DNA of 64,000 bases from an uncultured Clostridia bacterium (GTDB lineage Bacteria > Bacillota > Clostridia > Christensenellales > Borkfalkiaceae). The position numbers and the translations under genes were made by a program. Shown piece by piece: positions 15,907-24,999 of the stretch. The stretch is from the NCBI GenBank assembly GCA_944363395.1, contig CALVUC010000003.1:22727-86726 (forward strand), in the 5' to 3' direction. Each line of letters opens with the position of its first letter. Positions within the stretch are counted from its first letter, which is position 1. Under the pieces are notes generated by a model. The model did no database searches, was not told the origin of the DNA, and saw only the letters and a program-made list of their open reading frames with translations.

Positions 15907-17106
15907 ATGCACAATTGTATTTCCATCACCGATACGCTCACCTATCTGGGCGGCAACGACAGGCGCATCGCTCTGTTTGAGAGCGCCTATCCCGTTCCGC
16001 GCGGCGTCTCCTACAATTCCTATCTTTTGAAGGACGAAAAGACGGTGCTCTTTGACACCGTGGACGAGGCGGTCGCGGAACAGTTCTTTGAAAATCTTTC
16101 CTGCGCGCTGGGAGAAAGGCCGCTCGACTACATCGTCGTGCATCACATGGAGCCCGACCATTCCGCGACGCAGCGCAGGCTTTTGCAGGCGCATCCCGAA
16201 GTCACCGTCGTCACGACGCAGAAGGCAGCCGCGATGATGAAAAATTACTTCGGCTTTGCGGGAAAGACGGTGCTCGTCAAGGAGGGGGATACCCTCTGCG
16301 TCGGCGCGCATACGCTGCGCTTTGTCCTCGCGCCCATGGTGCATTGGCCCGAGGTCATGATGACCTACGTCGCGGAGGAGGGCATCCTCTTTTCCGCCGA
16401 CGCGTTCGGCACGTTCGGGGCGCTCCCGGGGAGCATCTTTGCGGACGAGGTCGATTTCGAGCGCGATTTCCTTGCCGACGCGCGCCGCTATTATTTCAAC
16501 ATCGTCGGCAAATACGGCGTACAGGTGCAGAACGTCCTGAAAAAGGCGGCGGGGCTGGAGATCCGCCTCGTCTGCCCGCTGCACGGTCCCGTCTGGCGCA
16601 GGGATTTTGCATGGTACCTCGAAAAATACTGCACATGGAGCGGCTATCTGCCCGAAGAGCGGGGCGTCGCGGTGTTCTATGCCTCGGTATACGGACACAC
16701 GCAGAACGCCGCCGAGATTGTCGCCTCCGCCGTCGCCGCCAAGGGGGTGAAGGTGCGGGTGTATGACGTCTCCGTCACGTCGGTCGGCGAGCTCGTGAGC
16801 GAGGCGTTCCGCTTCTCGCACGCGGTGTTCGCTTCGACGACGTACAACAACGGCATCTTTATCAGCATGGAGCAGCTTCTCGCGGATCTTGCCGCGCACG
16901 CGTGGCAGAACCGCGCCTATGCCGTCATCGAGAACGGCTCGTGGGCGCCGCAGGCGGGCGGTCTGATGGACGCGCAGCTCTCCGCGATGAAGAATATGCG
17001 CTGCATCGGGGAAAAGACGACGGTGCTTTCCGCGGTGAACGAAGAGAGCGCGGCGGCGCTGCGGGAACTTGCGGCGCTCGTCGCGGCAGACGTTCTGGAC
17101 AATTAA
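15907..17106 (+). CDS. A-type flavodiiron protein (FprA family)
   Basis: A 399-residue oxygen or nitric oxide reductase. The N-terminal metallo-beta-lactamase-like domain has the diiron ligands H80-x-E82-x-D84-H85, a histidine in M-V-H-W-P-E, an aspartate in S-A-D-A-F-G and a histidine in P-L-H-G-P-V. The C-terminal flavodoxin domain starts near residue 255 with Y-A-S-V-Y-G-H-T, binding FMN. Electrons come from rubredoxin, whose gene follows after 33 bases. All iron ligands are present. It is cytoplasmic and protects anaerobes from oxygen. Confidence 0.93.
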   Translation: MHNCISITDTLTYLGGNDRRIALFESAYPVPRGVSYNSYLLKDEKTVLFDTVDEAVAEQFFENLSCALGERPLDYIVVHHMEPDHSATQRRLLQAHPEVTVVTTQKAAAMMKNYFGFAGKTVLVKEGDTLCVGAHTLRFVLAPMVHWPEVMMTYVAEEGILFSADAFGTFGALPGSIFADEVDFERDFLADARRYYFNIVGKYGVQVQNVLKKAAGLEIRLVCPLHGPVWRRDFAWYLEKYCTWSGYLPEERGVAVFYASVYGHTQNAAEIVASAVAAKGVKVRVYDVSVTSVGELVSEAFRFSHAVFASTTYNNGIFISMEQLLADLAAHAWQNRAYAVIENGSWAPQAGGLMDAQLSAMKNMRCIGEKTTVLSAVNEESAAALRELAALVAADVLDN

Positions 17107-17139
17107 CGCCCGAAGGGCGCAAACAGGGAGGTTGATACA

Positions 17140-17301
17140 ATGGCAAAGTATGTTTGCACGGTGTGCGGCTACGAGTACGACGAGGCGGCGGGCGATCCCG
17201 ACAACGGTATCGCGCCCGGCACCAAGTGGGAGGATGTCCCGGACGACTTCACCTGCCCGCTCTGCGGCGTGGGGAAGGAAGATTTCGCCAAGCAGGACTA
17301 A
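17140..17301 (+). CDS. Rubredoxin
   Basis: A 53-residue one-iron electron carrier with the two knuckles C6-T-V-C9-G and C39-P-L-C42-G, the standard length and the conserved Y-E-Y-D and P-D-D-F segments. GGGAGG precedes ATG. It lies directly after the flavodiiron gene and should donate electrons to it and perhaps to rubrerythrin. Confidence 0.95.
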   Translation: MAKYVCTVCGYEYDEAAGDPDNGIAPGTKWEDVPDDFTCPLCGVGKEDFAKQD

Positions 17302-17308
17302 GGTACGG

Positions 17309-17343
17309 AGCCTCCGCTTTTGCGGGGGCTTCGCGCTTTTTCA
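17309..17343 (+). terminator. Terminator after rubredoxin
   Basis: A 9-bp stem (17309-17317 with 17322-17330, one G-U pair) with a TTTT loop. The T run comes a few bases later, so strength is moderate. Confidence 0.6.
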
Positions 17344-17366
17344 GGGAAAATTTTGCGCGCGGATGA

Positions 17367-17395
17367 TTGAATATGCCCGCGGCGTGTGATATATA
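17367..17395 (+). promoter_or_regulatory. lon promoter
   Basis: TTGAAT (17367-17372), 17-base spacer, TATATA (17390-17395). No CIRCE or CtsR box was seen. Confidence 0.65.
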
Positions 17396-17444
17396 GGTAC
17401 AGCGGGCGGTCTCGCCCGCATTCTCCCGACAGGAGGTCACTTTT

Positions 17445-19766
17445 ATGGAAAAACGTGTTGCGATCCTGCCCGTCATCCCCATGCGGACGCAGGTCGTGTT
17501 CCCCGATACCACGGTCGCGTTCGATGTGGGGCGCGGCGTCTCTCTTGCCGCCGTCGAACGCGCGGGCGGCAGCGATAAATACGTCTTCGTCACCCGCCAG
17601 AGCGACGCGCAGAAGGAATTTCCCGAAGAGGACGATCTCAGCAAGATCGGCACGGTGTGCGTCATCCGTCAGGCGACGCGCCTTCCGGGCGACAGGATGC
17701 GCGTGTTTGCCGCGGGCGAATACCGCGCCGCGGCGCGCGCGTTCCGTACCGAGGACGGCTATATTTACGCCGTGACCGAAGAACTTGCGCCCATCCACGG
17801 CGATCCGACGCTCGAGGAGGCGTATTTCCGCACGGCGAAGGAACTCGTCAAGGAGATCGTCTCGGGCGAGGGACGGGGCAGCAAAGAGCTGGACGGCGCG
17901 CTCACGGGCATCTCCGATCCCGACAAATATATCAATGTCTGTACGCATTTTCTGCGGCTCAAAGACGAGGTCAAACAGCAGATCCTGGAGGAGACGACGC
18001 TCGTTAAACGGCTGCGCCTGTTTGAACAGTGCCTCAATACCGAGCTGGAGATCGGGCGTCTGGAGCGCAAGATCGCGCAGGACGTGCGCCGCAATATCGA
18101 CAAATCGCAGAAGGAATACTATCTTCGCGAGCAGCTCAAAGCCATCCATGCGGAGCTGGGGGACGACGTCGAGGAGAACGAGCGCCTGCGCGAGAAGATC
18201 CTCGCCAAGCGCCTGCCCGCGGCGGTGGAGGAAAAGGCGCTCGCGGAGCTTGCGCGCATGGACAAGATGCCCGCTTCCTCGCCCGAGTACACGGTGCTGC
18301 GCAACTATGCCGACTGGCTCATCGACCTTCCGTGGCGGGAGGAGACCAAGGATACCGAGCGGCTCGCGGACGTCGAAAAGGTCTTGAACGCCGATCATTT
18401 CGGGCTGGAAAAGATCAAGGAGCGCATTGTCGAATATCTCGCCGTCCTGAAGCTGACGGGGGAGCTCAAAGCACCCATCCTGTGCCTCGTCGGTCCTCCG
18501 GGCGTGGGCAAGACGAGCGTCGCGCAGTCCATTGCGCGGGCGCTCGGCAGGAAATTCGTGCGCATGAGCCTGGGCGGGCTCAAGGATGAGGCGGAGATCC
18601 GCGGACACCGCCGCACCTATGTCGGCGCCATCCCGGGGCGCATCATCTACGAGATGAAGAACGCGGGCTCCGTCAATCCCGTGTTCCTTCTGGACGAGGT
18701 GGACAAGATCTCCTCCGACCTTCGCGGCGATCCTTCGAGCGCCCTTTTGGAGGTGCTCGACCCCGAGCAGAACGCCACCTTCCGCGACCGCTATCTCGAA
18801 GTGGAGTACGACCTCTCCAAGGTCATGTTCATTGCGACGGCGAACACGCTGGACACCATCCCGGGACCTCTGCGCGACAGGATGGAGATCATCGAACTCT
18901 CCGGCTACACGCCCGAAGAGAAGGAGGAGATCGCCAAGCGCTATCTCGTTCCCAAAAAGCGCAGGGAGAACGGGCTCACGGAGGAGAATATCCGCTTCAC
19001 GGAGGGCGCGCTCGCCGCGATCATCGACGGCTACACGATGGAAGCGGGCGTGAGAACGCTGGAAAGGACGATCGGCACGGTGTGCAGGAAGGCGGCGGTG
19101 CGCATCGCCAAGGGCGAAGAGCATCACATCGTCGTCAACAAGCACAATCTGGAGAGCTTTCTGGGCGGCAAGCGCTTCTTCCGCGACGAGGAGATGCGCA
19201 AAGAGGATGAAGTCGGCGCGGCGACGGGGCTTGCGTGGACGGCAGTCGGCGGGATGCCCCTCACCATCGAAGTCTCTGCCATGCAGGGCAAGGGGGATAT
19301 CCTGCTCACGGGTAAGCTCGGCGACGTCATGAAGGAGTCGGCGCGCGCGGCGATCAGCTATATCCGCGCCCATGCCGACAAGTACGGCATCTCCGGGGAC
19401 GCCTTTGAGCACCGCGACATCCACATCCACGTCCCCGAGGGCGCGACGCCCAAGGACGGACCTTCGGCGGGGATCACGATGGCGACCGCCATCCTTTCGG
19501 CGTTCACGGGGCATCCCGTGCGGCGGGACATCGCCATGACGGGGGAGATCACCCTGCGCGGCAAGGTCCTGCCTATCGGCGGGCTCAAGGAGAAGGCGAT
19601 GGCGGCGAGCCGTATCGGCATCCGCGACGTCATCATTCCCGAGGAGAACAAAAAGGACGTGGAGGAGATCCCCGCAAACGTCCGCAAAAATATCAATTTT
19701 ATCTGCGTGAGCGACGTCGATCAGGTGTTCCGCACCGCAGTCACGGGGATGTCCTATGCAGGTTAA
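17445..19766 (+). CDS. lon: ATP-dependent protease La
   Basis: A 773-residue LonA protease. The N-terminal substrate-recognition domain starts at V-A-I-L-P-V-I-P-M-R. The AAA+ domain has Walker A G-P-P-G-V-G-K-T (350-357) and Walker B F-L-L-D-E-V-D-K. The protease domain carries the dyad S674 (D-G-P-S-A-G) and K717 (G-G-L-K-E-K), spaced as in E. coli Lon. It degrades misfolded and regulatory proteins in the cytoplasm. GGAGGT precedes the start. engB overlaps its last 11 bases, the conserved lon-engB arrangement of Firmicutes. Confidence 0.97.
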   Translation: MEKRVAILPVIPMRTQVVFPDTTVAFDVGRGVSLAAVERAGGSDKYVFVTRQSDAQKEFPEEDDLSKIGTVCVIRQATRLPGDRMRVFAAGEYRAAARAFRTEDGYIYAVTEELAPIHGDPTLEEAYFRTAKELVKEIVSGEGRGSKELDGALTGISDPDKYINVCTHFLRLKDEVKQQILEETTLVKRLRLFEQCLNTELEIGRLERKIAQDVRRNIDKSQKEYYLREQLKAIHAELGDDVEENERLREKILAKRLPAAVEEKALAELARMDKMPASSPEYTVLRNYADWLIDLPWREETKDTERLADVEKVLNADHFGLEKIKERIVEYLAVLKLTGELKAPILCLVGPPGVGKTSVAQSIARALGRKFVRMSLGGLKDEAEIRGHRRTYVGAIPGRIIYEMKNAGSVNPVFLLDEVDKISSDLRGDPSSALLEVLDPEQNATFRDRYLEVEYDLSKVMFIATANTLDTIPGPLRDRMEIIELSGYTPEEKEEIAKRYLVPKKRRENGLTEENIRFTEGALAAIIDGYTMEAGVRTLERTIGTVCRKAAVRIAKGEEHHIVVNKHNLESFLGGKRFFRDEEMRKEDEVGAATGLAWTAVGGMPLTIEVSAMQGKGDILLTGKLGDVMKESARAAISYIRAHADKYGISGDAFEHRDIHIHVPEGATPKDGPSAGITMATAILSAFTGHPVRRDIAMTGEITLRGKVLPIGGLKEKAMAASRIGIRDVIIPEENKKDVEEIPANVRKNINFICVSDVDQVFRTAVTGMSYAG

Positions 19767-20364
19767 GGATGCAAAATTCATCACGAGCGCGGCGCGGGCG
19801 GAACAGTTCCTCCGTCCGCCCAAGCCCATGATCGCGGTGTGCGGAAAGTCCAATGCGGGCAAGAGCACGCTCATCAATCTGCTCGCGGGGAGAAAACAGC
19901 TCGCCAAGACGAGCGCCTCCCCGGGGCGCACCCGTCTCGTCAATTACTTTGACTTCGGCGCATTCTGGCTCGCGGATCTGCCCGGCTACGGCTATGCGGC
20001 GGTCTCCAAGGCGGAACAGGCGAAGTGGGCAAAGACGCTCGACAGCTTTTTCGCCGCGAAGGAGGACGTCGCGCACGTCTTTCTCTTATCGGATATCCGC
20101 CGCGATCCCTCGGCGGACGATATGCAGATGGTCTCCTTTCTCGTCTATCACGGCGTTCCCTTCACCGTCGTCGCGACCAAGAGCGACAAGCTCTCGCGCA
20201 TGAAGGCGAAGGAGCGCGCGCGTGCCGTCGCCAACGCCTTCGGGCTGGGCGCGGACAACGTCATCGCCGTCTCGGGCGTCACGGGCGAGGGGAAGGACGC
20301 GCTGCTCGCGCGCATCGCGCAGGTCGTCGCCGTCTCATTGGGCGGGACGGGGGACGCGGAGTAA
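19756..20364 (+). CDS. engB: Ribosome biogenesis GTPase EngB/YsxC
   Basis: A 202-residue GTPase of the TrmE-Era-EngA-EngB group. G1 is G-K-S-N-A-G-K-S-T (30-38), G2 in S-P-G-R-T, G3 D-L-P-G-Y-G, G4 T-K-S-D-K. It acts in assembly of the large ribosomal subunit. It overlaps lon by 11 bases in another frame, so it is translationally coupled. Confidence 0.95.
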   Translation: MQVKDAKFITSAARAEQFLRPPKPMIAVCGKSNAGKSTLINLLAGRKQLAKTSASPGRTRLVNYFDFGAFWLADLPGYGYAAVSKAEQAKWAKTLDSFFAAKEDVAHVFLLSDIRRDPSADDMQMVSFLVYHGVPFTVVATKSDKLSRMKAKERARAVANAFGLGADNVIAVSGVTGEGKDALLARIAQVVAVSLGGTGDAE

Positions 20365-20380
20365 GGCGCGGCACATTTGC

Positions 20381-20409
20381 TTGACAATTGCGCCGCGCTC
20401 GGGTATAAT
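20381..20409 (+). promoter_or_regulatory. Consensus promoter of the Ig-like/TlpA lipoprotein gene
   Basis: TTGACA (20381-20386), 17-base spacer, TATAAT (20404-20409): both hexamers match consensus fully, so strong expression is expected. The leader contains a short GC-rich hairpin before the GGAAGGA site. Confidence 0.85.
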
Positions 20410-20450
20410 CATACAAAAATGCCGCGCCGTGCGCGGCGGAAGGAATGCGT

Positions 20451-21473
20451 ATGAAGAGAGTTCACAAGCTCGCGGGCGTCGTGCTCGCATTGGTCGTGTC
20501 TGCCGCGGCGCTCACGGCGTGCGTGCCGGAAGAACCGGACGATACAACGCAGGGAGCGCTCAAACTCAGCCACGCGTCGGCGGCGATCCTGGTCGGCGCG
20601 GGCGTTCAGCTCACGGCGCGTCTGGACGGCGAAGAGACGGACGCGGTTTGGACGTCCTCGGACGAAACCGTCGCCACGGTGGACGAGGACGGCTATGTCA
20701 CGGGCGTCTCCGTCGGCGATTGCACGGTCACCGCTGCCGCAGGCGGCGAGGAAGCGACGTGCGCCGTCACGGTCGGCGCGCCCGCCGAGGCGACCGAACT
20801 CTTGCTCGATAAGACCACGCTCACGATGGAGATCGGCGACAGCGCGACCATCCATGCGACCGTCTCGCCCGTGACCGTACGGCTCTATTGGGTCAGCTCC
20901 AATTCAAAGGTCATCGTCGTCAGTGCGGGCGGCGTCGTCACCGCGGTCGGTTCGGGTACGGCGGACGTCATCGTGACGACGGGCGGCTCGATGAGCGCGC
21001 GCTGCACCGTCACGGTCATGCCGGGCGAGGGGAGCGTCTGCCCCGACTTCAGCCTGCAGCGCTATGAGAACGCGACGGGCGATCTCACGGACGAGACCTA
21101 TTCCCCCGCGGACAGCCGCGGCAAGATCACGGTCATCAACTTCTGGGGAACGTGGTGTGACCCTTGCAAGGCCGAACTTCCTTACTTCGACCGCGTCGCG
21201 GCGGAGGAAGAGGACGTCGTCGTGGTCGCGGCACACAGTATCCAGTCGATGAAAGATGCGCCGTCGTACATTGAAGAAAACTATCCCGAAAGCAAGATGA
21301 TCTTCGTGCAGGACAAAGTGCAGGCGGGCGGGAGAGACGTGTTCGGGCTGCTGGGCGGAAAGAACGCCTATCCGCACACCGTCATCCTCGATAAAGAAGG
21401 CACGATCGTGTATATGCACACGGGGAGCCTGTCGTACGATCGGCTCATGGAGGAGATCGAAAACGCAAGGTGA
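20451..21473 (+). CDS. Lipoprotein: two BIG2 Ig-like domains plus TlpA thioredoxin domain
   Basis: A 340-residue exported lipoprotein. The signal peptide ends in the lipobox L-T-A-C (C24). Two bacterial Ig-like (BIG2) repeats follow at about 36-108 and 115-190, each with the W-x-S-S-x-x-x-x-V and G-x-V-T-x-V pattern. The C-terminal domain (about 196-340) is a TlpA/ResA-like thioredoxin with W235-C236-D-P-C239, able to reduce or isomerise disulfides at the cell surface. The Ig-like repeats would act as a stalk. The start at 20451 is preferred over 20445 because of spacing to GGAAGGA. The gene has its own consensus promoter and terminator. Confidence 0.88.
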   Translation: MKRVHKLAGVVLALVVSAAALTACVPEEPDDTTQGALKLSHASAAILVGAGVQLTARLDGEETDAVWTSSDETVATVDEDGYVTGVSVGDCTVTAAAGGEEATCAVTVGAPAEATELLLDKTTLTMEIGDSATIHATVSPVTVRLYWVSSNSKVIVVSAGGVVTAVGSGTADVIVTTGGSMSARCTVTVMPGEGSVCPDFSLQRYENATGDLTDETYSPADSRGKITVINFWGTWCDPCKAELPYFDRVAAEEEDVVVVAAHSIQSMKDAPSYIEENYPESKMIFVQDKVQAGGRDVFGLLGGKNAYPHTVILDKEGTIVYMHTGSLSYDRLMEEIENAR

Positions 21474-21477
21474 GAGA

Positions 21478-21506
21478 AGCGGCGTCTGCGGACGCCGCTT
21501 TCCTTT
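21478..21506 (+). terminator. Terminator of the TlpA lipoprotein gene
   Basis: Stem AGCGGCGTC/GACGCCGCT (about 21478-21499) with a short loop, followed by TTCCTTT. Confidence 0.75.
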
Positions 21507-21537
21507 GTATATTTTTTCAAATGTGCGGCAAAAATAT

Positions 21538-21566
21538 TTGCCAAACCGGGCGCGGTATGGTATAAT
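21538..21566 (+). promoter_or_regulatory. rpsB promoter and leader
   Basis: TTGCCA (21538-21543), 17-base spacer, TATAAT (21561-21566). About 119 bases of leader precede the rpsB start at 21692. They include a GTGTGCATACGCAC hairpin and could host ribosomal-protein autoregulation; that is inference. Confidence 0.75.
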
Positions 21567-21691
21567 ACCAAGGCTTGTGTGTGCATACGCACAAAATCCG
21601 CACCCGCGGCGTTCCGCTCTCCGTGCCCGTAAATTTTTTCATGCGGGTCAGGGGCGGGGAAAAATCAAGCGGGGAGGTAAACGGAGGAATT

Positions 21692-22441
21692 ATGGCAGTC
21701 ATTACCATGAAGCAGCTTCTCGAAGCGGGCGTCCATTTCGGACACCAGACGAGAAAGTGGAACCCCAAGATGAAGAAGTACATCTTCGCCGCACGTCACG
21801 ACATCCACATCATCGATCTTGAAATGACGGCGAAGCTCATCGAGGAAGCGTACGCGTTCGTCGTCGAGCAGGTCAAGGCGGGCAAGTCCGTCCTGTTCGT
21901 CGGCACCAAGCGTCAGGCGCAGGATGCGATCAAGGAAGAGGCGGAGCGCTGCGGTCAGTTCTACGTCAATTCCCGTTGGCTGGGCGGCACGCTCACCAAC
22001 TTCAAGACCATCCGCTCCCGCATCGAGTATCTTGAAAAGCTCGAGAAGATGGAGGAGTCGGGTGAGTTCGAGCTCCTTCCCAAGAAGGAAGTGCTCGGGC
22101 TCAAGAAGGAGATGGCAAAGCTGCAGGAGAATCTGGGCGGCATCAAGAAGATGCGCGGGATGCCCGGCGTCATGTTCGTCGTCGACCCTCACAACGAGGA
22201 TATCGCCGTCGCCGAGGCGCGCAAGCTCCACATCCCGATCGTCGCGATCACCGATACCAACTGCGATCCCGACCTCATCGACTATGTCATTCCCGGCAAC
22301 GATGACGCGATCCGTGCGATCAAGCTCATTTCGTCCGTCATCGCAAATGCCGTGATCGAAGCAAATCAGGGTGAAACGCCCGCCGAGGCGGCTGCGGAGC
22401 CCGCACCCGAGGTTGCGGCGACGGAAGCCGCTGCCGAGTAA
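21692..22441 (+). CDS. rpsB: 30S ribosomal protein S2
   Basis: A 249-residue protein with the S2 signature start [18 protein letters not shown] and the conserved R-W-L-G-G-T-L-T-N segment. An Ala/Glu/Pro-rich tail of about 25 residues follows the fold. The start at 21692 has CGGAGGA upstream. Paired with tsf, as usual. Confidence 0.97.
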   Translation: MAVITMKQLLEAGVHFGHQTRKWNPKMKKYIFAARHDIHIIDLEMTAKLIEEAYAFVVEQVKAGKSVLFVGTKRQAQDAIKEEAERCGQFYVNSRWLGGTLTNFKTIRSRIEYLEKLEKMEESGEFELLPKKEVLGLKKEMAKLQENLGGIKKMRGMPGVMFVVDPHNEDIAVAEARKLHIPIVAITDTNCDPDLIDYVIPGNDDAIRAIKLISSVIANAVIEANQGETPAEAAAEPAPEVAATEAAAE

Positions 22442-22462
22442 ATCCCGGAAAGGAGAACCATT

Positions 22463-23362
22463 ATGGCAGAATTTACCGCAAAGGACGTTATGAAGCTGCG
22501 CGAACAGACGGGCGCAGGGATGATGGATTGCAAGCGCGCCCTCGTGGACGCGGACGGCGATATGGAAAAGGCGGCAGACCTTCTCCGTGAGCGCGGGATC
22601 GCAAAGGCGGCAAAGCGCGCCTCCAAGGTCGCTGCGGAGGGCATCGTCTATGCCTATGTCGACGGCAAGACGGGCGTTTTGGTCGAGGTCAACTGCGAGT
22701 CCGACTTCGTTGCGAAGGGCGACAAGTTCAAGGCGCTCGTCGAAGATGTCGCAAAGCAGATCGCAGCCGTAAAGCCCGCATCGGTCGAGGAGCTCCTCGC
22801 AAGCGATATGGGCGGCAAGACGGTGGAAACCTTCGTGCAGGAGCAGATCGCAGTCATCGGCGAGAAGATTTCCGTCCGCCGTTTCACCGTGTACCAATCG
22901 GAAGGCTTTATCGAGACGTACATCCACATGGGCGGCACGATGGGCGTCATGCTCGATTTCTCGGGCGAGCCCACCGAGCAGGCGAAGAGCATCGCGCATG
23001 ACACGGCGCTGCACGTCGCTTTCTCCAAGCCTCAGTACATGAACGCTTCCGAGGTCTCCGCAGAGACGCTCGAGAAGGAGAAGAACATCCTGATGCAGGA
23101 AGTCCTCAACGAGGGCAAGCCCGCAAACATTGCCGAAAAGATCGTCATGGGCAAGATCAAGAAGTTCTACGAAGAGAACTGCCTCATGGATCAGAAGTTC
23201 ATCAAGGATGACAAGATCACGATCGCACAGCTTCTTGCGCAGGCAGGCGCAGGCGTCGCATTGAAGCGGTTCTGCTTCTTCGTCCGCGGCGAGGGTCTCG
23301 AAAAGAAGAGTGAGGACCTCTCCGAGGAAGTCGCAAAGCAGGTCGAGGCAATGAAGAAATAA
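22463..23362 (+). CDS. tsf: Elongation factor Ts
   Basis: A 299-residue nucleotide-exchange factor for EF-Tu. The UBA-like N-terminus with L-R-E-Q-T-G-A-G-M-M-D-C-K is diagnostic, followed by T-D-F-V-A-like N-C-E-S-D-F-V-A-K. Cotranscribed with rpsB (21 bases apart, AAAGGAG site). The gene ends directly in a terminator that is duplicated 5.7 kb downstream, after the AT-rich island. Confidence 0.97.
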   Translation: MAEFTAKDVMKLREQTGAGMMDCKRALVDADGDMEKAADLLRERGIAKAAKRASKVAAEGIVYAYVDGKTGVLVEVNCESDFVAKGDKFKALVEDVAKQIAAVKPASVEELLASDMGGKTVETFVQEQIAVIGEKISVRRFTVYQSEGFIETYIHMGGTMGVMLDFSGEPTEQAKSIAHDTALHVAFSKPQYMNASEVSAETLEKEKNILMQEVLNEGKPANIAEKIVMGKIKKFYEENCLMDQKFIKDDKITIAQLLAQAGAGVALKRFCFFVRGEGLEKKSEDLSEEVAKQVEAMKK

Positions 23363-23433
23363 TCTTAAAAAGCTCACGCAGCGGCGTGAGCTTTTTCTTT
23401 TGCGCCGCCCGCGGCTTTCGCCGCGGGCGGCGC
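23359..23433 (+). repeat. 75-bp direct repeat, left copy (tsf terminator plus GC hairpin)
   Basis: Starts at the tsf stop codon. It contains a rho-independent terminator (stem 23371-23379 with 23384-23392, then CTTTTTCTTTT) and a perfect 14-bp GC hairpin (23402-23415 with 23420-23433). The same 75 bases, with one change, recur at 29103-29177. Confidence 0.95.
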
Positions 23434-23468
23434 AAACATTCACCGTGCAGCTTTGACAGCGTCTTAAA

Positions 23469-23514
23469 AGCTGCTTGGTAAAAATCAAAAATATTTTTTG
23501 GAAAAGTATTGACA
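23469..23514 (+). repeat. Promoter repeat, copy 1 (46 bp)
   Basis: The block from AGCTGCTTGGTAAAAATC to the -35 TTGACA (23509-23514) is identical to blocks at 24900-24945 and 25778-25823. A TACAAT -10 follows after 17 bases (23532-23537). It drives the first island lipoprotein. Confidence 0.9.
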
Positions 23515-23570
23515 AACCGTATTCTGTATTGTACAATGGTCACAGAAGATACAGGAGGGGGGTCAAGGCA

Positions 23571-24254
23571 ATGAAGAAATCAAAGGTTTTTTGCGTGATC
23601 ATGGCGGTCTGTTCTCTGTTTGCGGCGTCACTTTGCACGGGGTGTTCGGCATTGTATTCGGAAGAACAGCATATGCGGCGGATCAGAGAGCGGGCGGAAG
23701 AGCGTTTTTTGGGGGAAGACAGCGAGTACACGGGTCTGGAAGTATATCCGATCTACAATGAGTACGATGAACTAAAGTATGCGCTTATTGAATTTGAGCC
23801 GCAGGGATTTTTGTATGTACTTATCAGAGAAGGCATCACATTTGAATTGATTAGCGGCGTCGGTATGTATCTCTGCAGCGATATGGAGCCGGAAGAAAGT
23901 TGGATGCCCTATCGGGTGCATGAGGGGATGCGAGAAGAGGTGGTAGACGAGAACGGACACACGTCGATTTATACCGATCGTGAATTGTTCCGTGGTGAAA
24001 ACGGGGACGTGATCGTCTATCATCAAAGTCATTTCAAAGTGGCGGGGATTGAAAATGAACGCCGATACCTGTTGTCAATTGTATCGGTGTCGCATGGTTC
24101 CGGGTCAGATGCTTTGATTCCTGCGGTCAAGCGCGGAGAGCAGTATCTCAACCTTGTGGATGGAACATTAATCGACTATGAGCCGGGAATGCAGTCTGCC
24201 ACTTATGCCGTTGAATATCTGTATTTTATTCCAAAACCAGATTTTGATTTATAA
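23571..24254 (+). CDS. Island lipoprotein of unknown function
   Basis: A 227-residue predicted lipoprotein with signal peptide and lipobox L-C-T-G-C (C25). The mature part is Glu/Tyr-rich with mixed beta-alpha pattern and matches no family I know. The start at 23571 has AGGAGGGGGG upstream. Codon use is less GC-biased than in the housekeeping genes. It is expressed from promoter repeat copy 1 and followed after 10 bases by the next lipoprotein gene, with which it should be cotranscribed. Confidence 0.75.
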   Translation: MKKSKVFCVIMAVCSLFAASLCTGCSALYSEEQHMRRIRERAEERFLGEDSEYTGLEVYPIYNEYDELKYALIEFEPQGFLYVLIREGITFELISGVGMYLCSDMEPEESWMPYRVHEGMREEVVDENGHTSIYTDRELFRGENGDVIVYHQSHFKVAGIENERRYLLSIVSVSHGSGSDALIPAVKRGEQYLNLVDGTLIDYEPGMQSATYAVEYLYFIPKPDFDL

Positions 24255-24264
24255 GGAGCAAAGT

Positions 24265-24771
24265 ATGTATAAGCAAGAAATAAAAAAATGGGTTATATGT
24301 GCAACTTTTATCTTGGTGCTTGTGTTTTTAAGTGCCGCCTTATGTGCGATGAGCGGTTGCGCACAAGATTACGGCGTGTTGTATTCCTTGCAGGACGTTT
24401 ACGATGCGCAGGGAATCGACAGGGACGATCTTTTGAATATCGCATATCATAACGGAGATATAGAAAACAATCAGGAGGCGCTGCAGGGTTTTACGCCGAA
24501 ACCAATAGGAGAATTGGACGAAAGGACTGCGCAAAAGATCCGGGAATGTCTTGCGAGGATATTTCGTGAAGATTACGAGATAAATGCGATGGAGGACGGA
24601 TTTAAAATCGTAAAGTATCTCGGTTGTTATAATGAATATTTTGCTTTTCGATTTACAGACAGTTATTTTGATTATCCAGCTGTGGATGATGAGCCGCAGA
24701 TACAAGTGATTGATGAAATTCAATTTTTGTATTGGCACACAAGTCAAATATGCTTATGGAAAGAGAATTAA
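24265..24771 (+). CDS. Island lipoprotein, paralog A
   Basis: A 168-residue lipoprotein: membrane-spanning signal region and lipobox M-S-G-C. The mature start Q-D-Y-G-V-L-Y-S-L-Q-D-V-Y-D-A-Q-G-I-D-R is almost the same as in paralog B (25126-25632), and the G-x-L/I-x-x-D-L-x-N-I-A-Y-x-x pattern is shared with the more distant paralog C (25994-26509). The C-terminal halves diverge. Function is unknown. AAGGAG precedes ATG. Confidence 0.75.
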   Translation: MYKQEIKKWVICATFILVLVFLSAALCAMSGCAQDYGVLYSLQDVYDAQGIDRDDLLNIAYHNGDIENNQEALQGFTPKPIGELDERTAQKIRECLARIFREDYEINAMEDGFKIVKYLGCYNEYFAFRFTDSYFDYPAVDDEPQIQVIDEIQFLYWHTSQICLWKEN

Positions 24772-24789
24772 ACAAAGGTGGGAAAACAG

Positions 24790-24890
24790 ATGAAAAATTC
24801 AAAGTATTGACCGGCATGTTGCTTGCGTCGATCATAGCGTCTTTTTCGCTTGGGGTTGGAACGCTTTCCGGTTTTGTGCCGCTTTTATAG
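24790..24890 (+). pseudogene. Frameshifted signal-peptide remnant
   Basis: Compared with the intact copy at 25667-25768 it lacks one A in the A-run after ATG, so the frame stops after six codons. The rest still reads as the same hydrophobic signal peptide in the next frame and ends at the equivalent TAG. AGGTGGG lies upstream of the ATG. Confidence 0.7.
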
Positions 24891-24939
24891 TGCTATACAA
24901 GCTGCTTGGTAAAAATCAAAAATATTTTTTGGAAAAGTA

Positions 24940-24968
24940 TTGACAATTCCGTTGCCGCGTGCTAATAT
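24940..24968 (+). promoter_or_regulatory. Island promoter, copy 2
   Basis: TTGACA (24940-24945), 17-base spacer, TAATAT (24963-24968). The predicted leader to paralog B is about 150 bases. Confidence 0.8.
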
Positions 24969-24999
24969 TTTATTGTAAAGGATTGTATATGGAGAGGTT

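Noticed and set aside
17298-19943. Minus-strand open frame of about 880 codons opposite lon
   Set aside because: Antisense shadow of lon; low-complexity composition and no ribosome site or domain.
23200-23400. Frameshift or truncation of tsf near the island border
   Set aside because: The EF-Ts frame is complete to its stop at 23362 with normal length.
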